NCBI GenBank assembly: GCA_964435475.1
Contig: CAYSZB010000020.1
Span: forward strand, 1 to 36,404
Direction: 5' to 3'
Length of the DNA stretch: 36,404 bases
DNA from: CAYSZB01 sp964435475
GTDB taxonomy: Bacteria > Chloroflexota > Anaerolineae > Anaerolineales > Anaerolineaceae
The notes beneath the pieces were generated by a model. That model did not search any database and was not told the DNA's origin. It saw only the letters and a program-made list of their open reading frames with translations. How positions within the stretch are numbered: position 1 is the stretch's first letter; each line of letters starts with the position of its first letter. The translations under genes were made by a program, and so were the position numbers. Below, piece by piece: positions 15,198 to 24,420 of this stretch.

Positions 15198-18100
15198 TTA
15201 TTCGATCGGCAGCAGGGGAATGACTGCAAAATCATCCGCACCCAATGTGTCAGCAGAATTTATTGAAGAAGTGTATCCTGAAAGGATCTCTGCCTGGGTT
15301 TGCGCAGCATCAGCCGGCCAGGCAATATCGATGATCCGTGTGTGGTTGTTATCCGCCGGTGCACCGCCGAATTTATAAGCCTCAGCCTTCTGGGCTACAT
15401 CCCTTACCCGCCAGACCCCGGTGGCCGGGTAGCCTTCCTGCCCAAGCAGGACTGCTGCATAGGACCACTCAGCTGGGTCACCCCCGCCCAGGAATGAGAT
15501 CGGGATGCGCGCAATGATGGCGTTCTTCCCCGGGTCAACGAACAACTTCATGCCGCTGCTGGCTTCTGTGTAATCGACCGGTTCCAGGGTGACAGGGTCG
15601 GGCACCACCACCTGCGGATACCAGCCCTCCACCCAGGCGGCATAGTCCCACCCGTTCCCCTGGGCAAGCGTGGCGTTGCGTCCTGGCAGTAACAACCGGG
15701 CACCAGTACCGCTGCCCGGATCTTTGTCAATATAGACATCAAAGGTCTGCACCGAGAAACCAAATTTCGAGCCCCACCCATTGCCGATCTTGCCATATAA
15801 GCTCATTGTAAAGATCAGGCTGGTCGCGTCATAAGAAACTTCGAAGGATTTGATATCAAAACCCTGGTAGGTGAAAACTCCATCCGTCGGGTAAGTATAC
15901 GTGCCGGGTCCATCATCGTCCCCTTCAGGGTCCTCGATCAACAGCACAGAGGTGGCATCGCCCATTGCCAGGATCACGACCTGCATTGGGCCAGCCGCAG
16001 GGAATTTAACCTGGTCCGGGCTGACCAGAACCACCATGCGCAGGTCATCGCCGGTAACCAGTTCACCCAACTCGGCCAGCGGCACCTGGAGCTCAAGGCT
16101 GCTGCCGCCGTAAGATGCATTGCCTATGTTATCTTTCTGCAAATTCCAGGTTTCCCCATCCGTATCGTAAAGTGCCAGATTGCCCAAGGTCGGATCCCAA
16201 CGGACAAGGGTGGTGGCAATAATCCCCAGGTTGCTGGCGTTCATGCCTTCCGCGGCCAGGCCAAATGACAGCCGGCCTTCCTGGCGCGGGATATTAAGAT
16301 AGATCTCCACTGCTTTCCCAGCCAGGGCATCCTTGTCGCCATCCACCTTGAAGTAAATATTGTCTTTATCCAGGACATAGGCGAAATCCTTGATCAATGC
16401 GCCATCGCCTGCGTAAACCGCCGCCCAGTTCCAGGCTTCATCCTTGCCTTCCCCATCCACCTCCGGCGTTCCCGATCCCATCAGGGGCACCGAGGCGGAG
16501 ACAGGTTGGGGTTGAATGATCGCTGCATCCAGGAACATGGGTGTGGGTTCCCCCAGCGATGTATATACGCTTTTCAATAATTCCCTGAACCCCTGGTCAA
16601 AATAGCTGTCCTGGCCCGAATCCTGGTCTGCGCCGTACCACCAGAACCAGTCCGATCCCTCAGCCAGGTACATGAAGTCCATCGCTTGCGCAAGCGCATC
16701 CGCATCGATCGTCCTTGTCGGAGATTGATACTCAGCCAGGAAAGAGCGTACCTCACCAAGGTAATTCCATGCCAATGCTTCTTCAGTCTCACCGATCCAG
16801 GTATCATAATTTGCGCTGAACCATGCACCCGGGAAAAGGTCAGGAAGTTCGCGCTGTTCGGGGAATAGTTTCAAGTAATTTGAGGGCGTGATCGTCTTTA
16901 GCGTGGTAGATTCAGAGAATAACTTGTAAAGCGTGTTGAGGAACAGCTTGCCATCGTTGTCATAATTTTCCCAGGCATTTTCCCCATCGATCACCAGGGT
17001 CACGATATGCGGACCAGCCGATCCCTCAGACACCAGTTTGGTTTGCACAGCTTCCAGGCGGGCGATCAGGTCAGCCGCGGCCGCATCCCCGCTCATACCC
17101 GAATAGGTAAAGCCGATCTTGTCTGAAAGCGTCCAATCCCTGAAGAAGATCGCCACCTTGTTTCCGCTTTCATCTGTGACATAATAGGGTCGATATAGTT
17201 CATCCGCCTTTTGCACCAGTTCATTGCCATCCCTGGTGAATGTATCAAATCCCAGTGACTTTGCCAGGACGGGCTCCCCTGTCTGCATCCATTGATAGCC
17301 GGCATCTGCCACCAGGCCCACGATATCCTGGGCGACTGAGCCTTCTCCAGGCCAAAGCCCGCGTACCTTCTGGTCGAAATGTTCTTCATACATTTCCACG
17401 CTTTTTGCGAGGTGATAAGTGGCATCATCCGGGTATGAGAATTTCTCGGGCATTTCTGCCGAGGGGTTGCCCACCAGGGCCAGGTCTGTGTTGTAGATCA
17501 AAGGCAGGATCGGGTGGGCATAAGGCGTGGTGGTGACTTCGATCACCTTGTCTTTCTGCAATTCTGCATGGGTCGGGATGACCTGCTGCACAAGTTTTAA
17601 GATCTCAGTGAACAAAACAACCTTATCCTCTTCACTGAAGTTTTCACCCTTGGAAATCAATCCCTTCAAGGGGTCAATTGCCAGGTAATCCGGGTCGACC
17701 CAGGCCAGGTTGAACCAAACTTGCAGGTCCCTGAAATCCTGTTCAGAGAAGTTTTCCACCGCTGACTGGATCGCCGCGTCATCCGTTCCGTTGCGTTTAT
17801 CCAGCAGTTCTGAATATCTCGGGTAGACGCGGATGATGTGGTCCCAGTTGGCATCAAAGAACCTCTGCAGGATGAACGTCTTGTCGGCGTCTGTCAATTG
17901 GGCTGCTGGTTTCTCAGCCAACACCCAGTAGACATCCTTGACCCCATTTAATGCAAAATCGTCCAGCTGGCGGATGAGCGAAGGTGTCAGGTTGAAGGTG
18001 ATGTTAACGTCGTTATACTTGGCCACCGTCTCAGCCATATCGAGATAGTCTTTGGTGGCGTGCACTCTCACCCAGGGCCGCGAATAATTGCCATCGGCAT

Positions 18101-18242
18101 CCTTGTAATACAGCGGTTGGTGCTGGTGCCAGGTCAGGTTCACGTAAAGGACGTCAGTATTCGCTTTTGGGGTACAGGCCGCTAAAACACCGGCCAGTAA
18201 GCTGACGATCATGATGACGTTGAGGATTTTCTTGGTGGACAT
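15198..18242 (-). CDS. GH57 family glycoside hydrolase lipoprotein
   Basis: A 1014-aa exported lipoprotein. The signal peptide ends in a lipobox LLAGVLAAC with Cys23 as the lipidation site, so it is anchored on the outside of the membrane. The GH57 catalytic module covers about residues 30-520: HQHQPL at 39-44, the predicted nucleophile Glu300 in GLWPGEGSVAQ, and the predicted acid/base Asp419 in VIDGENAWENY. It should cut alpha-glucans such as starch or glycogen. Residues about 590-740 look like a beta-sandwich carbohydrate-binding module, and about 770-950 resemble the glucodextranase C-terminal module (VDPGKNAIIARIP, DVYIDKDPGSGTGA). AAGGAG lies 6 nt before the ATG. It follows the GH13 lipoprotein by 41 nt. 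Confidence 0.93.
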   Translation of the reverse strand: MSTKKILNVIMIVSLLAGVLAACTPKANTDVLYVNLTWHQHQPLYYKDADGNYSRPWVRVHATKDYLDMAETVAKYNDVNITFNLTPSLIRQLDDFALNGVKDVYWVLAEKPAAQLTDADKTFILQRFFDANWDHIIRVYPRYSELLDKRNGTDDAAIQSAVENFSEQDFRDLQVWFNLAWVDPDYLAIDPLKGLISKGENFSEEDKVVLFTEILKLVQQVIPTHAELQKDKVIEVTTTPYAHPILPLIYNTDLALVGNPSAEMPEKFSYPDDATYHLAKSVEMYEEHFDQKVRGLWPGEGSVAQDIVGLVADAGYQWMQTGEPVLAKSLGFDTFTRDGNELVQKADELYRPYYVTDESGNKVAIFFRDWTLSDKIGFTYSGMSGDAAAADLIARLEAVQTKLVSEGSAGPHIVTLVIDGENAWENYDNDGKLFLNTLYKLFSESTTLKTITPSNYLKLFPEQRELPDLFPGAWFSANYDTWIGETEEALAWNYLGEVRSFLAEYQSPTRTIDADALAQAMDFMYLAEGSDWFWWYGADQDSGQDSYFDQGFRELLKSVYTSLGEPTPMFLDAAIIQPQPVSASVPLMGSGTPEVDGEGKDEAWNWAAVYAGDGALIKDFAYVLDKDNIYFKVDGDKDALAGKAVEIYLNIPRQEGRLSFGLAAEGMNASNLGIIATTLVRWDPTLGNLALYDTDGETWNLQKDNIGNASYGGSSLELQVPLAELGELVTGDDLRMVVLVSPDQVKFPAAGPMQVVILAMGDATSVLLIEDPEGDDDGPGTYTYPTDGVFTYQGFDIKSFEVSYDATSLIFTMSLYGKIGNGWGSKFGFSVQTFDVYIDKDPGSGTGARLLLPGRNATLAQGNGWDYAAWVEGWYPQVVVPDPVTLEPVDYTEASSGMKLFVDPGKNAIIARIPISFLGGGDPAEWSYAAVLLGQEGYPATGVWRVRDVAQKAEAYKFGGAPADNNHTRIIDIAWPADAAQTQAEILSGYTSSINSADTLGADDFAVIPLLPIE

Positions 18243-18283
18243 AGATCTCTCCTTGAAGTAATTTGAATTAGCTAATTGTATTG

Positions 18284-19990
18284 TTAATTTTTTATGAGCT
18301 CGGCCACGACCATCTGGCCGGCCTCCAGGGCGATTGGCAGAACAAACTCGCTGACGGCTCCATTCGCATCAAATGTGATGGTGGATGAGAATGCTTCTCC
18401 CCAGATGGACTGCAGGCTGTATTCACCTGAAAGTGGACTGCTGCCAATGGAGAGTGTGCAATCTTCCATGCTCAACCGGCCAACATTCACCAATGTTACC
18501 AAAATTTCGTCCTCTCCGACCCTCAGAACCGGGTACAGCTGCCGGCAGTCGGATTGCAGCGGCAGGTACGCACCCGTTTGCAGCGTGGGGTGCGTATTGC
18601 GCAGGGCGATCACCTCGCGGTAGAGGTTCAGGATCGAATCCGGGTCCCCATCCTGGTTGGCAACATTAAAATCTTCATAGTTGTCGTTTAGCGCTTCCCA
18701 GGGTGCTGTCGTCGAAAAACCGCCAAGCTCGTTCGCAGACCACTGCATCGGGGTGCGGATGTATTCATCCGGCTTGGACCCCACCATGCCGATCTCCTCG
18801 CCGTAATACACAAAAGGAATGCCCGGGCCGGTCAGGTAGATAAAAGCTGCTACTTTTGCCTTGGTCACATTGCCGCCAAAGAAAGACATCACCCTTTGGG
18901 TATCGTGGTTGGTTAAGAATGTGCTGAATTGCCCATCCGGGAAATAATAAATAGCATCCTCGTAGGCGCCCATAATGCCCAGTGGAACCGGTGCAAACAC
19001 ATTGCCCAAAATGGCATCTGAGAGGTCGAACATGAAGAGCGAATCAAGCCCCGTGCCACCGCCGTAACGCGATTGGGTTTTGACATCCGTCCACACCTCG
19101 CCCACGGTAAACGCCTCCGGGTTGGCATCCTTGACAACCTGGCGCCAGGTCCGGAACCAGGTGAGCGTGTCTTCGGTATCCTGCTGAAGGTCAAACTCGC
19201 CGTGCAGATACCGCGCCGCGTCCACCCTGAAGCCATCCACACCAACATTGTCCAGCCAGAAGCGTGAAATGTTAAAAATGGTCTGGTTGACCTGGGCATT
19301 CTTAAAGTTCAGGTCCGGCATGCCTGACCAGAAGATCGCGTAATAGAACAGACCATTGCCAGCCTGGTACCAGGCATTCTGACCCCATGGACCGGCAACG
19401 TTTGGTTTTTCCGGCGACCAGACATACCAGTCGTGAAAACCCGAGGTTTTATCCTGTGCCTGGACGAACCAGGGATTCTGGGAGGAAGTGTGATTGATCA
19501 CGAAATCCATGATGACATGGATGCCCCGCTTGTGGGCTTCTTCGAGTAGTTGTTTAAAGTCAGTCATGGTGCCATATTCAGGGTTCACCGCGAAATAATT
19601 GGTGATGTCATAGCCATGATAGGAAGGCGAGGGGTTAATGGGCATCAGCCAGATGGCTGTGATCCCCAGGTCCCCCTTGGTGTTGGGATCGCCATCGTTT
19701 AGATAATCCAGCTTTTCAATGATGCCCTGAAAATCACCCACCCCGTCACCGTCGCTGTCATAAAAGCTGCGCACAAAGATTTCGTAAAAAACAGCATCCG
19801 TCCACCAACCAGCCTGGTCAGGGGCACTTACTTGAGTGGCCTCGGGGATTTCTGTCGTAGTAGATGTCTCTTGGGTCTCGGTTTGGGACTCGCTCGGAGC
19901 TTCAGTCGCCAACTCAACAGGTTTTGGTGTACACGAAACCAGGACGAGCACGATACACAGACCGATAACGATTCTTTTTAACATGCGCAT
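18284..19990 (-). CDS. GH13 alpha-amylase family lipoprotein
   Basis: A 568-aa secreted lipoprotein. The signal peptide ends in VLVLVSC, followed by a Thr/Ser/Glu-rich linker to about residue 60, typical of surface-tethered enzymes. The (beta/alpha)8 catalytic domain begins WWTDAVFYEIFVRSFYDSDGDGVGD and contains the catalytic triad Asp257 (GFRVDAARY), Glu298 (TVGEVW) and Asp363 (LTNHDTQR), plus DFVINHTS. The oligo-1,6-glucosidase/neopullulanase-type MPINPSPSYHGYDITNY pattern suggests maltooligosaccharide or alpha-glucan hydrolysis; exact specificity is not determined. The start has AAGGGA 5 nt upstream. It is the first gene of a unit with the GH57 lipoprotein, so both would degrade external alpha-glucans together. 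Confidence 0.95.
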   Translation of the reverse strand: MRMLKRIVIGLCIVLVLVSCTPKPVELATEAPSESQTETQETSTTTEIPEATQVSAPDQAGWWTDAVFYEIFVRSFYDSDGDGVGDFQGIIEKLDYLNDGDPNTKGDLGITAIWLMPINPSPSYHGYDITNYFAVNPEYGTMTDFKQLLEEAHKRGIHVIMDFVINHTSSQNPWFVQAQDKTSGFHDWYVWSPEKPNVAGPWGQNAWYQAGNGLFYYAIFWSGMPDLNFKNAQVNQTIFNISRFWLDNVGVDGFRVDAARYLHGEFDLQQDTEDTLTWFRTWRQVVKDANPEAFTVGEVWTDVKTQSRYGGGTGLDSLFMFDLSDAILGNVFAPVPLGIMGAYEDAIYYFPDGQFSTFLTNHDTQRVMSFFGGNVTKAKVAAFIYLTGPGIPFVYYGEEIGMVGSKPDEYIRTPMQWSANELGGFSTTAPWEALNDNYEDFNVANQDGDPDSILNLYREVIALRNTHPTLQTGAYLPLQSDCRQLYPVLRVGEDEILVTLVNVGRLSMEDCTLSIGSSPLSGEYSLQSIWGEAFSSTITFDANGAVSEFVLPIALEAGQMVVAELIKN

Positions 19991-20080
19991 TTTTTCCCTT
20001 CTTAGTTGTAAATATTCTGTTAAATGATACCTTAATTTGGATAACCTGCGTAGGAATTGGATTTATTGGAAAATTTTTGC

Positions 20081-20109
20081 TTGACGTAATTCAACATCAA
20101 GGCTAAAAT
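20081..20109 (+). promoter_or_regulatory. Strong sigma70-type promoter of the L25 gene
   Basis: TTGACG (20081-20086) and TAAAAT (20104-20109) are spaced by 17 nt, close to consensus. Transcription should start near 20115-20117, giving a leader of about 80 nt that contains the structured element below. Confidence 0.8.
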
Positions 20110-20144
20110 TGCCCTTCGTCGGATTTGCGTCCGATAAATTCAAC

Positions 20145-20186
20145 GAGCGAAGGTAACCCGCATCAGGGTGAGAGGCGCTCAAAGGA
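20145..20186 (+). promoter_or_regulatory. Structured L25 mRNA leader resembling 5S rRNA loop E
   Basis: An outer helix pairs GAGCG (20145-20149) with CGCTC (20176-20180). An inner helix pairs ACCC (20156-20159) with GGGT (20166-20169), closed by a 6-nt loop. Between them is a symmetric internal loop of AAGGTA (20150-20155) opposite GAGAGG (20170-20175). The GGUA/GAGAG core and its place next to the inner helix match loop E of E. coli 5S rRNA (GGUA 75-78 with GAGAG 98-102), the known L25/CTC/TL5 binding site. The Shine-Dalgarno AAGGA (20182-20186) starts 2 nt after the outer helix, so bound L25 could block initiation. The fold is drawn by eye and the regulatory role is inferred. Confidence 0.65.
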
Positions 20187-20194
20187 AAATATAA

Positions 20195-20842
20195 ATGGCA
20201 CAAGAAGAAGTAGTAATTAATGCACAAAAACGTACTGTCAAAGGGAAGCAGGTTGGTTCGTTAAGGCGCCAGGGTCAATTGCCCGGCGTTATCTACGGAC
20301 GTCACCTGGAATCCTTCCCCATCCAGATGGATGCCAAAGAATCATCTTCCATCATCAATCGCCTGACACCATCTAGCTTGATCACAATTGATGTAGCAGG
20401 TGAAAAGCATGCAGCAATTTTAAGGGACAAGCAGAAAGATGTCATCAACGGTCATTTACTGCATGTTGATTTCCTTGCTGTATCCCTAACCGAAAAATTA
20501 CGCACCCAGGTCAGCATTGAACTGGTTGGCAAGGCACCGGTTTCCGACCTGCCCGATACGGTCATTGTTCAGTCCCTCAACGAGCTGGAAGTGGAATGCT
20601 TCCCCCAGGACCTGCCTGAAACGATCAAAGTTGATATCTCGGTCCTGAAGACACTCGAGGATGTTGTTACCGTAGGCGACATTGACCTCGGTTCCAAGAT
20701 CGAAGTCCTGACCGATAAGGACGAGATTGTTGTTGCGACCACATATGTTGCCCAGGAAGCAGAGCCTGAAGCAGTGGCTGGTGGCGAAGCTGAACCCGAA
20801 GTCCTTGAAAAAGGCAAGAAGCCTGAAGAAAAAGAAGAGTAA
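20195..20842 (+). CDS. rplY: Ribosomal protein L25/CTC (bL25, TL5 type)
   Basis: A 215-aa long-form bL25 (general stress protein CTC family) that binds loop E of 5S rRNA in the large subunit. Residues about 5-92 form the L25 core (VINAQKRTVKGKQVGSLRRQGQLPGVIYG, with VINGHLLHVDFLAV near 85-97). Residues about 98-185 form the TL5 C-terminal beta domain (IELVGKAPVSDLPDTVIVQ, VGDIDLGSKIEVLTD). A low-complexity acidic tail follows. The ATG at 20195 has AAGGA 8 nt upstream. It is a monocistronic unit with a near-consensus promoter, a structured leader and a terminator; the usual pth neighbour is absent. Confidence 0.96.
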   Translation: MAQEEVVINAQKRTVKGKQVGSLRRQGQLPGVIYGRHLESFPIQMDAKESSSIINRLTPSSLITIDVAGEKHAAILRDKQKDVINGHLLHVDFLAVSLTEKLRTQVSIELVGKAPVSDLPDTVIVQSLNELEVECFPQDLPETIKVDISVLKTLEDVVTVGDIDLGSKIEVLTDKDEIVVATTYVAQEAEPEAVAGGEAEPEVLEKGKKPEEKEE

Positions 20843-20907
20843 TTTTCTGAAGGTCCAAGGGTCTGGCCCTGAAGTAGTTGGGTCGGCTTGAAAAGTGATG
20901 GTAATAT

Positions 20908-20941
20908 AAAACTAGCGGCCAATAGGCTGCTAGTTTTTTTA
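20908..20941 (+). terminator. Rho-independent terminator of the L25 gene
   Basis: AAACTAGC (20908-20915) pairs with GCTAGTTT (20929-20936). The stem continues inward as GCC/GGC across a one-base mismatch to an AATA loop, and a T-tract runs to 20941. Confidence 0.9.
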
Positions 20942-21030
20942 TTTAATTATGACGGTTTTGAACAGACTATGGTGAATCAATAAATCTTTATGATTTCCTA
21001 ATAACACTTACATTTTCTCTAGGGCAAACG

Positions 21031-21114
21031 CTCACCCTCCATTTTTCTTAAAACGCCCTCTCCCATTTTCTCTGAGAAGGGGAGGGGTTGGGGTGGGGTT
21101 AGGGTGGGGTTAGA
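21031..21114. repeat. REP-like imperfect palindrome with G-quadruplex-prone arm
   Basis: This fills most of the 369-nt space between L25 and the addB-like gene. CACCCT (21033-21038) matches AGGGTG (21101-21106), and inside it CCCTCTCCC (21056-21064) pairs with GGGGAGGG (21079-21086) across one bulged T, the look of dispersed intergenic palindromes. The right arm contains six runs of three or four Gs between 21079 and 21109 with 1-3-nt spacers, enough for a G-quadruplex on this strand. Only one copy lies in the window, so repeat status is inferred from form. Confidence 0.45.
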
Positions 21115-21211
21115 TCTCAATAATAACAGATTCGCATCATTTCCATTTGCACACATTTCTTTGTTCTGAATTCCACTAATTACCTTTATAATTACCCCAA
21201 GGAGCCATCCA

Positions 21212-24200
21212 TTGCCGATTGAACTTTTAATCTCACCTCCCGCCACCGGAAAAACAGAAACCTGCATCCAGCGCATCCTCGCCTTCCGAAAGGTTAATCC
21301 CCTGGACAGGGTATGGGTGATCGTACCCGATCGCCAGGTCATTGCCTACTTCCGCCAGCGCGTTGCACGATCCGGTGGTGCAATGCGGGTCTCCATTGGC
21401 ACCTTCCGTGACCTGTACGTCGACATTCTTGAAAGCACCGGGCAATTCATCCCCGTCATCACCCCAGCTCTCGAGCACCGCCTGGTCCAGCAGACCATTC
21501 TCGACCTTTCCCCTGAGCTTACCCATTTTGCTTCGATAAAAGGCAAACCCGGATTCATTCTGACCCTGCAGGACTGTTTTGCCGAACTGCGCGGTGCCCT
21601 GGTGCGATCGGAATCATTCCTGGCNNNNNNNNNNNNNNNNNNNNNNNNNNNNNNNNNNNNNNNNNNNNNNNNNNNNNNNNNNNNNNNNNNNNNNNNNNNN
21701 NNNNNNNNNNNNNNNNNNNNNNNNAGGACTGTTTTGCCGAACTGCGCGGTGCCCTGGTGCGATCGGAATCATTCCTGGCATACACCCAAACCTCCACACC
21801 CGCCAACCATGAACTGGCACTGTTATATGACCACACCCTCAAGCAACTCGCAAGGTTGGGCTGGATTGACCCGGAAGGGCAAAGCTGGTTGGCCATCGAC
21901 GCCTTGCAGGGTGATTCGCGAGCTGCCACTGACATCGGGATGGTCATGGTCGATGGCTTCACCTCCTTTATGGGTGCCCGTCGCCAATTCCTGAAAGCCT
22001 TATCGACCCATGTCAAGGACATCCTGATCACCTTGCCGGGGGAGCACGCTTCAACCCGCACGGTCAACAACAAGACTCAAAAGGTATGTCAGGATTTACG
22101 GGATATATTCGACTTCCAGGTCAATGAATTGAATGAGGAACCTCACCTTGCCGGGGCTGCGGCATACCTGGAACGCCATGTCTTTACCCAGGAAGGTCTC
22201 CCCAGGGTCAAACCGTTTGAGCCTTTTATGTTGGAAGTGCGTTCCCAGGCCGAAGAAGCCCGCGAAGCGCTGCGCTGGATCAAGACACTCAACAAACGAC
22301 AGGGTGTGCCATTGTATTCATGTGCTCTCTACGCCAGCAACCTGGCCACCTACCAGCCCTTGATCCAGGCTGCCGCCAATGAATTCGGTATCAAAGTGTA
22401 TTTTTCCAAACCCGCGCCGCTATCCGAGTCGCCGGCCATCCTTTCAATCCTCAGCCTACTCAATTTACCACTCGAAGACTTCCCGAATCGCTCCCTCTTC
22501 AACACATTGCACTCGCCCTACTTTGACTTTGCCATGGATGCCGATACCCTTGAGGACCTGGAACGCATCAGCCAGAAGACTCTGATCGTCAAAGGCCGCG
22601 ACCAATGGCAGGAAGCCTGGCAGGTGCTCGAAAACACATCCCGCTCGCCCACGGATGACCTGGACGAAGAACGCTATCGGGAAGACCTGACCCTGACGAT
22701 GGATATCCCTGCCCTGCATGCTGCCATGGAGCGCTTTTGGACCCTCTTTAGCAGTATTGACAATCCGCGTTCCCAGACCGCCTGGATCGCCTGGCTGGAA
22801 GGCATGCTGGAAGAGTTGAATTTCTATCAGAATATCACTCCTGAAAGCGACCAGGACGCCTGCCAGTCTTTCTACGATGCCCTCAAAGCGCTGGTGCTCA
22901 GCGAGAGTGTCCTCGGAGAGCGAATCGAGGATTACCCTGCATTTATTTCCTCACTGCAAGGCACCTTGAATGGTAGCCGGGTGGATGAACCGCGCCATGC
23001 CCGTAAAGATGCCCTGATCGTGGCAGGCATGATCGAAGCCCGCGCCCTGCGCTTCAAGGCAGTGGCACTGCTTGGTTTTTCTGAAGGGTTATTCCCCGTG
23101 GTCGAGAACCCCGATCCCTTCCTGGATGAGACCCTGCGCTGTGACCTGGGCATGGAACCCCGCCTGGGGCGCGAACAACCCAGCATCTTCTATCAGGCGC
23201 TCACCCGCACCGATCAATACCTGCTGATCACCCGCCCTTATCTCTCCGAAGATGGTGAGACCTGGGAACCTTCGCCTTACTGGAACAGTGTCTGCAGCTT
23301 GTACACAGAAAAGCCGCATGAACCGTTTGAGAAGATCTCTGCCGGCAGCGTGCGTCTCCAGAGTGAGGCAGCCTCCTCACATGAGCTGCTCTTCTGGGCG
23401 GTCCAGCAAGGTGCCCTGGCAATGAAAAACGATGCAGATCTCCTCACCCGCTGGCAGGCAGTAAATGATGCTGGCCGCATCCTTGATGTCCGGCGCGCGA
23501 AAAAAGCCCATGGCATCTACGAAGGCAATATTGAGCAGCTCGTGCCCCAACTGGCGGTTATGTTCTCCCCCTCCGAAGTGATCAGCGCTTCCAGGCTGGA
23601 AACCTACGGTACCTGTCCCTACAAGTTCTTCGTCGATAACCTGCTCAAGTTGTCCCCCAAGGAACCACCTGAACTGGGTCTGGATGCGGCTCAAAAAGGC
23701 ACCATTTTTCACCGCATCCTGGAGCAGGTCTACCGCGATGTTCAAAGATCCGAGGGAGCAGAGTCGGCCCTGGATCTCCTGGATTTCATTGCTACTGCCG
23801 TGTTCCATGATGCACCCCGTCGGGAAGGTTTCAGGCCTTCGCCCCTCTGGGAAATTGAGAAAGCACAATACATCCAGACCCTGCGTAAAACGATTGAGCA
23901 ATTGGACGCCAATAGCGCTGGGTGGACGCCGATCGCTATTGAACAGCAATTTGGTACCGCTGGTCTACCCCCGGTCGTGATCATCATCGGTGATGAGGAA
24001 GTGCGATTGCGTGGTATCATCGACCGTGTCGACCGTTATGGCAATGGGGATATCCGCGTGATTGACTATAAAACAGGTGGTGGGAATTTGGACAAAGCAG
24101 ACCTGCTGCGGGGTTACCGCTTGCAGCTGCCGATCTATGGTATGGTGGCTCAATATGCAATGAACCTTGGACAGGTGGTCGATGGATTTTACTGGAAGAT

Positions 24201-24420
24201 CAATGCTGCCTCGCCAAGCGCGCTGAAATTGTCCACTTTTAAGCACCTTGGCTCAGAAGGTCCCGAAGCAGCCTATGATTTAGCGCTTGATCACATCAAA
24301 AAGTTCCTTTCCAGCATGCGTTCAGGTGAATTTGCACCAAAGGTACCCAAAGGCGGGTGCCCGTTCTATTGCCCGGCAGTTGCTTGGTGCTGGCGTTACC
24401 AGGCAGGGTTTAAACCATGA
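21212..24420 (+). CDS. addB: AddB-like helicase-nuclease subunit, interrupted by a scaffold gap
   Basis: A large PD-(D/E)XK protein of the ATP-dependent nuclease subunit B family, which with AddA resects double-strand breaks for recombination. The N-terminus has the P-loop-like SPPATGKT and IVPDRQ. The C-terminal nuclease shows SRLETYGTCPYKFF, GTIFHRILEQVY and IRVIDYKTGG. Cys in YGTCPYKFF plus the terminal GGCPFYCPAVAWC cluster suggest the AddB iron-sulfur site. The start is TTG at 21212, supported by AAGGAG at 21199-21204. A 100-N gap at 21625-21724 splits the frame, but 21570-21624 is repeated exactly at 21725-21779. Merging the copies restores one continuous frame of 1017 aa. It overlaps the addA-like gene by ATGA. 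Confidence 0.88.
21625..21724. other. Assembly gap (100 N) flanked by an identical 55-bp overlap
   Basis: Exactly 100 Ns, the conventional size for a gap of unknown length. The 55 bases before it (21570-21624) are identical to the 55 bases after it (21725-21779). Removing 155 nt keeps the reading frame of the addB-like gene, so probably no sequence is missing. Confidence 0.95.

Noticed and set aside
21570..21779. True tandem duplication of 55 bp inside the addB-like gene
   Set aside because: The two copies abut a conventional 100-N gap exactly at both edges, which points to overlapping contig ends; the collapsed frame is continuous.
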